In this document: piece after piece, positions 7,174-17,326 of the stretch | Layout: every line of letters begins with the position of its first letter | Numbering within the stretch: position 1 is the stretch's first letter | Source of the DNA: W0P28-013 sp963621145 | GTDB taxonomy: Bacteria > Bacteroidota > Bacteroidia > Bacteroidales > Paludibacteraceae | Direction of reading: 5' to 3' | NCBI GenBank assembly: GCA_963621145.1 | Contig: CAVFDI010000012.1 | Span: 1 to 35,584, forward strand | DNA: 35,584 bases | Translations under genes and position numbers: made by a program | Notes under the pieces: model-generated | The model's input: only the letters and a program-made list of their open reading frames with translations | Told to the model about the DNA's origin: nothing | Databases searched by the model: none

Positions 7174-10100
7174 TTATTGTTTTATCAGTTTCACATTGTA
7201 GTTTTCGTTGCCAAAGCGCACCGAGGCAGTGTAGACGCCAGCTGGAACTGTGGCGGCATTCCATTCGTAAATCATTAAGTGACCAGCGACGGGCGCGGTG
7301 GTGTGCATCAGCAGGCGGCCAGCCACATCGAATATGCGAATGTCGGCTGTGCCATCGGTTTCGGGCGTGCTGAGCGACAGTTGCACATGGTCGGTGAATG
7401 GCGATGGATAGGCATCGAACGCCACTTGGTCGAACGAGATTTCGAGTGGACTTTCGAGTGAACCAACTATGCCATGCGCCTTGTAGGTGAACATTGGCGC
7501 GCTGTAGGCCACGGTTTCGCCATCTTGCTCGATAGCAAAGCGCACTGCATCGCTCTGTTCCGAACCCACGGTGATGAAGTAGAGTGGCATGGAATCGGTT
7601 TCGTATGGCGCAATGCGACCAGCTAATTCGCCTCCAACATACGCTGCCAGAGTAATGTTGTCGAGTGACTGCAAGTTTGCAGGCAGTTTCACAGTGGCTA
7701 TTACCGACATGTTGCTGCTAGCGCGGTTGACGAAGAGCAGTTTGTCGTTGGTGCGGAGTGCGCGTGTCTGTTCGGTTTCGGGCGCATTGCTCGACGAGTC
7801 GTAGGTGAAATAGGTGAATGTGCAAGCCTCGTTGCTGCGGCGGTTGAGCATATAGCCCATGCCTGGCTGCATGTAGGTGAGGTTGCCTTCCCATTTCTTG
7901 TTCGACGAGAACACGGCAAATTTATCTTTGCTCTTGATGATGTCGCCAACCGAGGCTTTCTCGGCGTAGTCGGCCAGTGCATTGGTGAGCGAAAGATTGG
8001 TCGTCTGGAAATAGGGCAGATCGTTCCAGCCTGTCTTCAGCGACACGGTGCGGTCTTCGTTTGTCGATAGCAGTTCACCTTCGATTTCGGGTTGGGCGAA
8101 CGTTTGAACATAGAACATGTAGATGTTGCGGTAGTCGAACTTGTTGAGCGTGCCAACCCAAGCGCCTTCGTAGCCTTCGGGTTTCCAGTATTGGCTGTAG
8201 ACGCGGTCGTTCGGATTTTTGATGAGGTCGCCGCTCGACCAATCGCTTTGCGCATTCAGCATCTTGTTGATGTTGCTGGCGTAGGTCGGTTGCATGTAGA
8301 GCGAAACCCAGTTCCAACCATAGTCGAGTGTGAGTTGTTGCACCTCGCGATCCGAAGTCGAGAGTAGCACGGCACTGTCGCCAAGGCAGCCGTAGCAGCG
8401 CGTGTGATCGAAATAGATTTCGGTCGACGGGTTCAGAATGTAGATGGTGCCTGTTGAGGCGCGCCACAATCGCATTTGCACATGGTCGTTGTCCATCTTT
8501 TCGTTGCCGTGAATGGTCATGTAAACATGGTTCACGGTCTGCTTGTCGTCGTAGGTGATGTTGGCTTTGCCCACGCAGCGATTGTCGACAAAGGCGGCCA
8601 CGATGTCGTTTTCGTCGGTGTCGTAGATGGTTGTGCCATTCTCGTTGATAAGCACTTGACCAATCAGGTTCATCGATAGCGGTAGATCGTCGGTTTTTTC
8701 AGCCCACGGGCAATAAGTTTGCACCGATAGATTTACAATCAGTCGTTCGTAAAGATCCTGATCGTCTTGCAGATAGATGTATTCGGTGTAGTCGCCCACG
8801 TTCAAGCCTTCGGCAATGGTGAAGGTGATGGTTTGCGTTTCTTGTGCGGCCAGCGAGCCCGACGATGGTGTGGCGTTGAGCCAACTTGGCAACGATGTAA
8901 TGCTGTATTGGCGTGTTGAACCGCCTGTGTTGGTTATTTTCACCTCGAAATTGCCCACCGAGTTTTTGTCGACAATGTATTTGATGCTGTTTTCGCTCCA
9001 ACGCAGTTGGTTGCGGTCTACATACACGGTCCAGCTTATTGGGTTCAGCATTTTGTTGCCGTGTAAATCTTCCACATCGCGTACTGTTACAAATATGGTC
9101 TGTTTGTTTATCTCTTTGTCGAGCATCTTCAGATTGATGAGCAGTTCGTCGTCGTTGTTTGCCCACGAGAAATTGAGGTATGTACGCGACAGCGATTCAC
9201 GCATTGGCGCGGTCTCCGATTTGTCGGCCATGGCTTTGGCTATCGAATCGGGAGTTAGCACAATCAGTTGTTTTTTGTTCACCACGTTGTCGTCGTTGTC
9301 GTAGAAAATGCGAGCATTGTACGGCGAATAGGTTGTCTCCCAAATGTTCGATGCGTTTGCTTGGCGCACGCCTATTGGCAGGTAGGCTATCAGACCCATC
9401 TCTTCGCCCGAGGGAGCTACATTTTTGAAGTTTTTGATTGCGCTGTATGGCAGAGCCTGTTCGTAAAGCACAAAGTGGTCGATGTGGCCGCTGAAAGTGT
9501 AGCGTGGTTGTTCGCTGTATGCTCCTTGTGCATTTGGCATTTGCCAGTGGCATTCGCCGAGCCACATATTGTTGCTGCTTATGTCGAAAATAGAATCGGC
9601 CGAGAATGTGCTAGCAAGGTTACCATCAAGATAAATCGATGCAACATTGTTTACGCGGTTTATGGCCAAAGCAAGATGATGCCAAGCATTGTCGTTGTAC
9701 GAACCTGCCGCGGTGTAGGTGTGTCCACGGTGGCGCAGCACCACATTGCCATAGTCGAGTCCGATAAACATTTTACTGTTGGCATTTGGTTCGTTGGCAT
9801 AGCCGCCACCTGTGGTAAATAGTGCCGCGGTGTCGGGCGTGTTCTCGTCGGTTTTGAACCAGAACATAAGTGTAAGGTCTTGAATCGACGAGCGCGAAAG
9901 CACGTCGTTGTTGAGTTGAATGCCTTGCGTGCCATCGAATTTGAACGACATGCCTTCGGGGTGCGTCCACGAGGTGCCGTTGAGCTTCAGCGTGGCACCA
10001 TTGGCAAGGTCTTGACAAGTGATGCCCGCACCATCGTTCAGCGGATAGTAATCCATCAGCTCGCGTTCGTAACCAGTAAGTTGTTTTTTCAGTGTCAGAG

Positions 10101-13100
10101 CCAATTCGTCCTGCGTCTGAACGCTAGTCCACAAACGCATTTCGAGCATGTTGCCTTTGAATGGGGCATCGCCATTAGCATTGTTGCCAAGCAGCATTGT
10201 GCCTTTGCCTGTGTAGCATTTCAGTTTGGGCTGATTGGCTTGCGTAAGATCGGCTGTGCCAACATAGAACCGCACTGTTCCTGTGGTGTCGAGTGTTACA
10301 GCACAGCGTGTCAGTACTTGCATCAGCTCGGCAGGTTTCGATGTGGCAACAAATGTGTCGACTTGCAGACGCAGTTCGTTGTCTTTCGTAAGCGAGAAGA
10401 TGAGCGGTTGTCGTGTATTATTCAGTGCGAAAATGGTCATGTCGCTTGTGCGGTTGGTGGCATTGGCAGGCTTTATCATCACATCGATGGTGAATGGGCG
10501 GTTGCTTAGGCTACGCGAAACCTGACTTTCGGCCACGCACGAGTTTTCGCCCGAGAAATAGAGCGAGGTCGATTGCGTGATGTCGAGGTTGTTTGTGCCG
10601 CCAACAATCTCAAAGTTGGCATCTTCGTCAAGATAGTTTCCTGCAATGGCTTCGCTGAAACGGAGCGAGATGACATCGCTCACGCCAAGCACGCCGCCAG
10701 CGGGCGTTGGCACGCCAAACACTTCGGGGCAGCGTGTGTCTTTGGTGCCGTGCATCACATCCGACGATTTGGTTACAAAACCATTGCCGTAGCGAGCAAA
10801 ACTTACAGCGCGCAGGTCGTAATCTTGCTCCATTGGGTCGCGTTCGCCGTAGAAACGCACATTGTTTATTTTGCCATAGTTTATCATGGCTTTGGTGCCT
10901 GAAGCCAACTGATAGAGGCTATCGCTGGCGTAGAACGAGCAGAGGTTTACCCAATCTACATCCGACTGATTCAGCTGTTTGTATTGCAGTTCGATGTGGT
11001 CGAATCCGTCGGAATGAATGTCGAATCCATCAATCTCGATTGGCAGATAGTAGCCTGCGCTGTCTTTCATCGATTGCGTGTTCAGAACCCATTTGTCGTG
11101 CGGCGCGCTCAGATTTACGGTAGTGGCGGCTGGTACAAAATGCACGGTGATGGTTACGTCGTCGTATTCCAAAATGTCGCACGACGAGCGCAGACGAATT
11201 TTCACATCTTCGAAATCGTAGCCTTGTCCACGTTCCACCTCCAAAATCTTGTTGATGGTGACGCCGTGTTTCAGAGTGATGGTATGCGGTTCCGATGTGA
11301 GTGGTTTGCCATCGATGCTTAATTTCAAGCCATTTGGATTGCTTTCGGCTGGCACATAAATTTGGAATGGCAGTGCCTCTGCCGCCAAACCTATATCCGA
11401 CGATTGCTCGTTGCTCAATGCTATGTTGAAAATGGCTTTTTGGTCGGCTGGAATATCACTCATTTCGCGGCGGTTGGCTGTGATGCGTGGCTTTTCGACT
11501 GCAAGAGTGCCGTAGCAGAGTGGCGTGCCAGGCGCATAAATCTTGGTGCTATCGGCCTCTTCGTGCGGGCAGCGCGATGCACCCGAAATGGTACGATACA
11601 CAAAACTGTTGTACGCCATTTCGTCCTTGAAGTTGTCCTCCGAATTTGCTTTTGCATCTTTATTGTAACTGCTTATGGTATCTTTTAGTTGATAGACTTC
11701 TACATCCATGTAGCCAAAAGCATCGGGCGAGAGCGTGAACGAATAGGTGCGCGAATGATTGTCGGCATTGCCTGGAACATAATCGAAGTCGAAATTGACA
11801 ACTGGTGTGAGCGAAAACTTGAACTTCGAGCCTGGCGCATTTACCGTAACTTCCTGAGCTTGTTCTCCTTCGCCTTTTTCTTTTGTTTCCATTAGTCGAA
11901 GAACTTGTGGAGCAACAAACTTTCCTATTATGGTGGCGGTTGTGTTGTTCAATGCGTTGTTAATGTTCAAGCCGTAGTTACCAGCATAGGTCGATGCGTA
12001 CGACACTGATTCGGTGTGCGACTTTGGCGAACCGCCCGATACTGAGTAGGTTTTGAATAGATTCGATGGGTTCGAAAAGGCTGCTACCTTTTCGTGTTCG
12101 TTTATGTAAATTACATTTACCCAGTCGATTATGGCGTTATTATAGGTTTCAACTTCATCAGTTAGCGTTTCGGTTAAATTTGCTGGATCTGCGTAGCCGT
12201 AGTAATTCTCTAAGCCGAAATTTTTATCGCCAGCAGGCACAGTGGAGTAGTAGACTCGTTGTTTTGTGAGGTCGGCGTTCTTTTGTGCTACCTCTTTGGA
12301 CACGCATTGCAGCAGTTTGTCGCGTTCGGCAACGAGTGTTGGTAGTATCGTTGTCAGAATGTGTTCTTGCGTGTAGACAAAGTCGGCTGAACGGCCAAAG
12401 CTGAAGAATACTTTCTGCGCCACTGCAAGGTAGTAGGGTTGACCATCGGCGGCGTACGCTTTGGCTATCAGTTTCATTGTGCCGTTTTCTATCTGTTGCC
12501 GCATGGCAGTGTAGTAGAGCGAGTCTATCACTATCATGCCATGACCAATGGTGTGATAAATGTTGTTGGTTCTGCCAATGTAGACATCGGCATCGGCGCC
12601 CACATGGTAGGTGTCGCTGCCAGTGCTTATTTGGTCGGTGACGGTGTGGGTGTCGCTATACGACCATTTCCAATTGCCATCGAACACTAGCGGTAAAGTA
12701 AAACCTTTTGAAGATGATGTGTTGATGACTTGACCTGTAAATGCACTAGCACCTATGATTGAGCCTGCTACACCGGTATAGTTGGATCCCCAACTGAAAT
12801 CGAATTTCAAGCCTGCTTGTAACGAAACTGAGTAGTTGTCGTTGACACTATAGGACGAACCTGCAGCCAATGTGGCGAAACTGTTTGCTCCTGGTGGGTC
12901 GCGCAAAATGTCGTAGAGCGTGATACCAGCGTAACTTTTACCTATCGAGTTGGTGCCTTCGGTGCGGTCGGCAAACACAAACACATCGAGCGGATCGCTC
13001 TGAATGTATTCGCCCTGATATTCTACCGAAACTTGAATGGAACGTGTGGCATCGTCGCCCAAGCGGGTGTAGGTTGGGTAGTCGGCACGCAACACGGTTT

Positions 13101-16100
13101 GCATCTCGCCATTCTCGTCGAGCGTACCTGTAATCACTTCGGTTTCGGAGTGCATGCCGTTGTACACGCGCACATCGCCGCCATGCAGATTTACCTGCTC
13201 GTGTTTGCCAAGCGCAGTGTTGGCGTTGTAGTAATAATCTTCGTGAGCCGAAATGCGCATCACATAATCACCCTCGGTAAATATTGGTTTGCCAAAAAGA
13301 TATTCGTAAGTGCCATCGGCATTTTTGGTGACCAAATTTACACTGGTTTGTATGCTATCGAAATGTGTTAATAGCATTTTTTCTACGCCTAAATAGTTCA
13401 GCATCATGCCATATTGCACCTGTTTCAGTGTGATGGTTACTGGGCTGTGGTAGATGTAGCAGAAGGTGTCGTTGTAAGCCACCGGAATGCTATTTACCGT
13501 GTTGGTTTTGCGTTCGAGCTTGTTGGTTAGGTCTATCACTGGCATGCCCGAACTGCCGTTCAACAGCGTGCTGTAGCCTTGCGCCGTGAGTTGCGTGAGT
13601 TTGTATTTCACTGGGAAAAGGTCGACGAAGAACTCGCCCGATTTGTTGTCGGGGTGAATGAGTATGCGTTTGCGCTGATAGGTTACCGATGTACTGTCGT
13701 CGGCTACGGCGTGTGCCACCACGGTGTCGCGCTCTTCGCGTGTCTTATCTTCGCGGTCGTAGAAAATTTGCGCTATGTTGTCGCCCTCGAGTTCAAGCAC
13801 CAACAGCAGACTATCGCCAAGGTTGTTTTTGCTGAGCGATGCGCCAAGTGGTTTCATGCCTTGGTCGTTGCCGCCTGCAATGCGTCCAACAAGTCGCACT
13901 TTGGTCTCGTCCCACATGCGCAGACCGTCCATGTTGTTGGTTGGCGTAAAGGTGCGGCTGTCGTCAACTACAAAATAGCCGTCGTTGAAGAATGTGTGAC
14001 CGTCCATCACCACTTGCACAGTGATTGGCGCTTTGGGTACTTCGAAATCGAAATTACCCGAGGCATTTGTCTCGGCCAATGCGCCCGAAGCGTCGGTAGC
14101 AAACACATCGTTCACTTTGAAATGCGCTCCTTTCACTGGAATAGTCGATTGGTCGTAGAGTACGCGACCTGTAAAGCGCACGGCCGATGTGTTCACAAAG
14201 TCGATGTTTGTGGCCATGGGGCGTTGCTCGTCGAGCGAAATGCTGGCCGACGATGCCGATGTGCCGTTGTAGGTGAATGTGCCGTGTTCCGATGTGGGGG
14301 TAACATTCAGCGATGTGCCGCCAGCAAACGGAATGCCGCCAATGGCATATTCGCCCGTTTCGTTGCTTATGGCTTTGTAGTTGAGCATGGTGCTTGCGGG
14401 AGCATCGGTTGTTAGAATCTCGTTGACTACCAAGTCGTTGCGATTCACGTCGTTGAGCGTTTGCAGTGCTTGGTTCGGAACATATTGTTGTTTTTCGCTA
14501 TTTACAACCAATTCTGGCACATTGTCGAATGTGTAGTATATCGACAAATCGCTCTCTTTGCCCGAGAGATAGGTGTTTGTGGTGTTTTGTACCTCTTTGT
14601 CGGTTAGCGCACGGTTCCACACACGAAATTCGTCGATGCAAACTTGCGATGTGTTGTCCAAAAAGTAAATTTTGCCGCTTTTCAACACGCGTGTATCAGG
14701 CATTTTGGTCGCTTCCACACGTTTTCCATCGCGATAGAAGATTACAGAATCTGCTTTTTCGTCGCAAACAATGGCTATCGCCACCCATTCGTTGTCGGGC
14801 AGGTCGGTTGGGTCAGTAACTAGCGCTGTGCCATATTTCATCGAAAGTTGATTGCCAATTTGCATCAGTGCTACGCCGTTTTCGTTGCCAGTTGCGCCAT
14901 ATCGGAACGACGAAAAGAGTGGATTGTAATATCCATCAACTTTTGGTACTTTCACAAGCATCTGATAGGTGCGATTGCCACGCCACTCTACATCGTCTTT
15001 CGTGCTGTAAACTTTGTCGTTTGTTGCGCTGCGATAGAGGTAGCCACGTGTGGTGCTGCTAGGCGTGCCAACGGCTTCGATGGTTACATCGGCGTTGCCT
15101 GTGCCGTTTGGATAGGTTATTTTACCTTCGATACTGCCCACGCTCGAAAGCCAACCATAGGTATAGGCCATATCGGTGTATGTGTCGCCATTGCATTTGT
15201 ATTTGCTCACTACGCGATATTCGTAGTGGTGACCAGGCATCGTTGTTTTATCTTGATAAAAATTTTCGCCAACTACCGTAGCCAACTTTTTCCATGCGCT
15301 TGCGGCTTCGGCTATGTCGCGTCGTTCGATATTGAAACTGTCGACAAAACCTGCTGATTGTCCCCATTGCAGAAAAACGTTATCGGAATAATAACCTTTC
15401 GATGCATTGAACGAGTCAATGTTTGCGGCTTCGCTATAATACAGTTTGTCGCCCGTGAGTTGATACCAGTTGTCATCGCCATTTTTCAGCAGACAACTCG
15501 AATCGTCCATCTGAATTTCGTAGGAATATATTGCGCATGGAACCTCGGCTTTAACATTCAGCGTGCAGAGGTATGTTCCATCGTCTTGTAGCACAAATTC
15601 TCCACCCGAAATCAATCGTGTTGTAGTGTCGCGACTGTCGGTTAGAACTATTCGCCGCAATGTGAGTTGTGCCGATTTGTCCCAAAAACTTGCTCCGTCC
15701 TCTTTTTTTGTCTTCAGTGTAATGTTCACATTGTGTGTATCGTCAAAATCGTCGGCTCTGGTAAATCGGCACGACGATTGGTCGATGGTGAGCAATTTTG
15801 CGCTTTTCTGAATACTATCGATGCGCACCCAATCGTGCCCTGTTGTGCCCCAATTTAGGGTACTAGCACGCAGCACACGGTAATAGACGGGCAACGAGGC
15901 ATCATTAGCATTGGCAAATGCCGCTTGTACCGAATCGACGTATTCGTAATTTTCTACACCCTTTTCGAGTGCAATTAGCGTTAGCGTCTCGGCATTGGTA
16001 AAATCGCGGTCGTAAGAGCGTTGTACCTGAAACATGTCGGTCGAAACTGCATCTTCGGCATCGGGATATTTTATCGACCATTTCAGTTGTGTGTAGCGCG

Positions 16101-16995
16101 CGTCGGTTGTTCCGTCGGAGCGCATGTAGTCTGATACTGCGAAATCGTATATCTTGTGGAATGCAGGAATGTAAGTTGTGCTCGATTTCACCTCGCTGTA
16201 GGTGCCATCTTCGCGTTTCACATCGAAAACAGCGTAGAATGTCTGTTGTACCGAGTCGCACGTATTCACTAATATGCTGCCCGAACGTTCGGTCGTTGCT
16301 ACTTTAATTCCTCTTGTATTGTTTTGAACTGGGTAGTAACCTTTTGTTTCTTGATAAACCACATACGGCACCATTACTTGTCCGAAACTGCGTTCACCAT
16401 TGTCGTTTATGCTGTAAAACACTGCGTTGTAGAGCATTGGCGATTGCGGCGTAGATTGTGTGTATTCGCCAAGATTCCAATTGTGCGTCCACGTTGCCTC
16501 CGTTTTGCGCGTGTCGACTATGTGGGCGTTTAATTGGTAGGTCGTTCCATCGAATTTGGCCGATGGATACCAATCGAACTCCAAATAGGTTGGGCGGTCG
16601 CTTTGTCCCGTGCGCGAAAGATTACCCTTCCATGAATCACTTTTCGTTAACGTCGGTTTTGTGCCGTCCAATGCGTTGGTTATCACCACGGTGCCATCGA
16701 GAGCTTCTACCTGAGCCCAACCGCGATAGTCATTTTCGGTGTTATTTTTGTTGTCGCCATTGTAGCGCAACACATTGTAGGTCTGATCGCCCACTTTGGC
16801 CTGTATGTACGATTGGTCGGTGGCCCAGTGGTTTTGCCATGTGCCAGCAGCAAAAACCAGCACCTTCACATGGACCTTGCCTTCGCCGAGCGAATACGCG
16901 CTAAAGTTACGCGCCTCCTCAAACCAAGTGTTATCGGCCAAAACCGATGTAGCCATCAGCAATGCACCAATAGCCAAAAAAAGTTTGTGTTTCAT
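7174..16995 (-). CDS. Giant T9SS-secreted LamG-domain surface protein (3273 residues)
   Basis: This is a very large exported protein, probably cell-surface attached or released. It has a signal peptide (residues 1-20, SVLA cleavage) and a C-terminal type A T9SS sorting domain (about 3192-3273: YPSPF, IRIFDVAGRLL, VPAGVYTASVRF, final KLIKQ). Concanavalin/LamG-like folds are visible at about 640-830 (CIDEFRVWNRALTDKEV), 2140-2320 (GNMLEMRLWTSVQT) and 2350-2520 (NAWHHLALAINR, IDHFVLYEQALP). A carboxypeptidase-regulatory-like beta domain lies near 930-1005, a BACON-like domain near 2668-2757 (SLPSWLNATPSSGSL), and a domain shared with the downstream lipoprotein at 2770-2880. The rest is beta-rich and unassigned; no catalytic motif is evident. 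LamG and BACON folds usually bind glycans or proteins, which suggests adhesion. The frame is open throughout with no sign of decay. Its own long 5' intergenic region holds candidate promoters and heptad arrays. Confidence 0.93.
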   Translation of the reverse strand: MKHKLFLAIGALLMATSVLADNTWFEEARNFSAYSLGEGKVHVKVLVFAAGTWQNHWATDQSYIQAKVGDQTYNVLRYNGDNKNNTENDYRGWAQVEALDGTVVITNALDGTKPTLTKSDSWKGNLSRTGQSDRPTYLEFDWYPSAKFDGTTYQLNAHIVDTRKTEATWTHNWNLGEYTQSTPQSPMLYNAVFYSINDNGERSFGQVMVPYVVYQETKGYYPVQNNTRGIKVATTERSGSILVNTCDSVQQTFYAVFDVKREDGTYSEVKSSTTYIPAFHKIYDFAVSDYMRSDGTTDARYTQLKWSIKYPDAEDAVSTDMFQVQRSYDRDFTNAETLTLIALEKGVENYEYVDSVQAAFANANDASLPVYYRVLRASTLNWGTTGHDWVRIDSIQKSAKLLTIDQSSCRFTRADDFDDTHNVNITLKTKKEDGASFWDKSAQLTLRRIVLTDSRDTTTRLISGGEFVLQDDGTYLCTLNVKAEVPCAIYSYEIQMDDSSCLLKNGDDNWYQLTGDKLYYSEAANIDSFNASKGYYSDNVFLQWGQSAGFVDSFNIERRDIAEAASAWKKLATVVGENFYQDKTTMPGHHYEYRVVSKYKCNGDTYTDMAYTYGWLSSVGSIEGKITYPNGTGNADVTIEAVGTPSSTTRGYLYRSATNDKVYSTKDDVEWRGNRTYQMLVKVPKVDGYYNPLFSSFRYGATGNENGVALMQIGNQLSMKYGTALVTDPTDLPDNEWVAIAIVCDEKADSVIFYRDGKRVEATKMPDTRVLKSGKIYFLDNTSQVCIDEFRVWNRALTDKEVQNTTNTYLSGKESDLSIYYTFDNVPELVVNSEKQQYVPNQALQTLNDVNRNDLVVNEILTTDAPASTMLNYKAISNETGEYAIGGIPFAGGTSLNVTPTSEHGTFTYNGTSASSASISLDEQRPMATNIDFVNTSAVRFTGRVLYDQSTIPVKGAHFKVNDVFATDASGALAETNASGNFDFEVPKAPITVQVVMDGHTFFNDGYFVVDDSRTFTPTNNMDGLRMWDETKVRLVGRIAGGNDQGMKPLGASLSKNNLGDSLLLVLELEGDNIAQIFYDREDKTREERDTVVAHAVADDSTSVTYQRKRILIHPDNKSGEFFVDLFPVKYKLTQLTAQGYSTLLNGSSGMPVIDLTNKLERKTNTVNSIPVAYNDTFCYIYHSPVTITLKQVQYGMMLNYLGVEKMLLTHFDSIQTSVNLVTKNADGTYEYLFGKPIFTEGDYVMRISAHEDYYYNANTALGKHEQVNLHGGDVRVYNGMHSETEVITGTLDENGEMQTVLRADYPTYTRLGDDATRSIQVSVEYQGEYIQSDPLDVFVFADRTEGTNSIGKSYAGITLYDILRDPPGANSFATLAAGSSYSVNDNYSVSLQAGLKFDFSWGSNYTGVAGSIIGASAFTGQVINTSSSKGFTLPLVFDGNWKWSYSDTHTVTDQISTGSDTYHVGADADVYIGRTNNIYHTIGHGMIVIDSLYYTAMRQQIENGTMKLIAKAYAADGQPYYLAVAQKVFFSFGRSADFVYTQEHILTTILPTLVAERDKLLQCVSKEVAQKNADLTKQRVYYSTVPAGDKNFGLENYYGYADPANLTETLTDEVETYNNAIIDWVNVIYINEHEKVAAFSNPSNLFKTYSVSGGSPKSHTESVSYASTYAGNYGLNINNALNNTTATIIGKFVAPQVLRLMETKEKGEGEQAQEVTVNAPGSKFKFSLTPVVNFDFDYVPGNADNHSRTYSFTLSPDAFGYMDVEVYQLKDTISSYNKDAKANSEDNFKDEMAYNSFVYRTISGASRCPHEEADSTKIYAPGTPLCYGTLAVEKPRITANRREMSDIPADQKAIFNIALSNEQSSDIGLAAEALPFQIYVPAESNPNGLKLSIDGKPLTSEPHTITLKHGVTINKILEVERGQGYDFEDVKIRLRSSCDILEYDDVTITVHFVPAATTVNLSAPHDKWVLNTQSMKDSAGYYLPIEIDGFDIHSDGFDHIELQYKQLNQSDVDWVNLCSFYASDSLYQLASGTKAMINYGKINNVRFYGERDPMEQDYDLRAVSFARYGNGFVTKSSDVMHGTKDTRCPEVFGVPTPAGGVLGVSDVISLRFSEAIAGNYLDEDANFEIVGGTNNLDITQSTSLYFSGENSCVAESQVSRSLSNRPFTIDVMIKPANATNRTSDMTIFALNNTRQPLIFSLTKDNELRLQVDTFVATSKPAELMQVLTRCAVTLDTTGTVRFYVGTADLTQANQPKLKCYTGKGTMLLGNNANGDAPFKGNMLEMRLWTSVQTQDELALTLKKQLTGYERELMDYYPLNDGAGITCQDLANGATLKLNGTSWTHPEGMSFKFDGTQGIQLNNDVLSRSSIQDLTLMFWFKTDENTPDTAALFTTGGGYANEPNANSKMFIGLDYGNVVLRHRGHTYTAAGSYNDNAWHHLALAINRVNNVASIYLDGNLASTFSADSIFDISSNNMWLGECHWQMPNAQGAYSEQPRYTFSGHIDHFVLYEQALPYSAIKNFKNVAPSGEEMGLIAYLPIGVRQANASNIWETTYSPYNARIFYDNDDNVVNKKQLIVLTPDSIAKAMADKSETAPMRESLSRTYLNFSWANNDDELLINLKMLDKEINKQTIFVTVRDVEDLHGNKMLNPISWTVYVDRNQLRWSENSIKYIVDKNSVGNFEVKITNTGGSTRQYSITSLPSWLNATPSSGSLAAQETQTITFTIAEGLNVGDYTEYIYLQDDQDLYERLIVNLSVQTYCPWAEKTDDLPLSMNLIGQVLINENGTTIYDTDENDIVAAFVDNRCVGKANITYDDKQTVNHVYMTIHGNEKMDNDHVQMRLWRASTGTIYILNPSTEIYFDHTRCYGCLGDSAVLLSTSDREVQQLTLDYGWNWVSLYMQPTYASNINKMLNAQSDWSSGDLIKNPNDRVYSQYWKPEGYEGAWVGTLNKFDYRNIYMFYVQTFAQPEIEGELLSTNEDRTVSLKTGWNDLPYFQTTNLSLTNALADYAEKASVGDIIKSKDKFAVFSSNKKWEGNLTYMQPGMGYMLNRRSNEACTFTYFTYDSSSNAPETEQTRALRTNDKLLFVNRASSNMSVIATVKLPANLQSLDNITLAAYVGGELAGRIAPYETDSMPLYFITVGSEQSDAVRFAIEQDGETVAYSAPMFTYKAHGIVGSLESPLEISFDQVAFDAYPSPFTDHVQLSLSTPETDGTADIRIFDVAGRLLMHTTAPVAGHLMIYEWNAATVPAGVYTASVRFGNENYNVKLIKQ

Positions 16996-17010
16996 ACTCT
17001 ATAAGTATTT

Positions 17011-17031
17011 TCAATTTTCAGATTTCAAATT
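17011..17031. repeat. Heptanucleotide array upstream of the giant gene
   Basis: Three 7-bp units, TCAATTT, TCAGATT and TCAAATT, end 16 bp from the giant gene's ATG. On the minus strand they read as the same TGAAATC/TGAAATT-type unit seen at 31-100 and 35557-35584. Confidence 0.75.
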
Positions 17032-17060
17032 GATTGGTTGCCACAACTTTTGCAGTTGGC

Positions 17061-17088
17061 AATTCTTAATTCTAAATTCATAATTGCG
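17061..17088. repeat. Heptanucleotide array AATTCNN
   Basis: Four 7-bp units AATTCTT, AATTCTA, AATTCAT and AATTGCG. Same period as the neighbouring arrays but a different unit. Confidence 0.7.
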
Positions 17089-17100
17089 CTCTATTTCAAA

Positions 17101-17129
17101 CAAAAATAAGACTTTCGGCAGTGCGCAAA
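17101..17129 (-). promoter_or_regulatory. Candidate promoter of the giant gene
   Basis: On the minus strand, TTTG (17126-17129) is followed after 17 bp by TATTTTTG (17101-17108). The spacer is shorter than the usual 19-20 bp, and an isolated TAACTTTG at 17167-17174 is an alternative -7 box without a -33 partner. The transcript would have a leader of about 95 nt. Confidence 0.35.
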
Positions 17130-17278
17130 TTGCTGATTTTTAGCCTGAATGATGAATTATAAACTGCAAAGTTACTACTTTTTCTTTCAAAATGCTGAAA
17201 GAGCGGCAAAAATTGTGCCGAAAACGAAGTATTTGTCGATAAATGCATAACTTGAAATTCCTTCTCGTACAAAAAATA

Positions 17279-17306
17279 TCAATTATCAATTGTCAATTGT
17301 CAATTA
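17279..17306. repeat. Heptanucleotide array TCAATTG
   Basis: Four exact-period 7-bp units TCAATTA, TCAATTG, TCAATTG and TCAATTA. The TTG ending the third unit is the -33 element of the kinase promoter, so a change in unit number would alter the upstream promoter context. Confidence 0.85.
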
Positions 17307-17326
17307 GAAAAAAAATGCTACCTTTG
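17297..17326 (+). promoter_or_regulatory. Bacteroidota-type promoter for the kinase gene
   Basis: TTG at 17297-17299, a 19-bp spacer and TACCTTTG at 17319-17326. The ATG at 17484 implies a leader of roughly 150 nt. Confidence 0.75.

Noticed and set aside
13579..14415. 278-codon plus-strand frame opposite the giant gene
   Set aside because: An antisense shadow of the intact 3273-codon gene with no recognisable motif; many similar frames lie opposite that gene.
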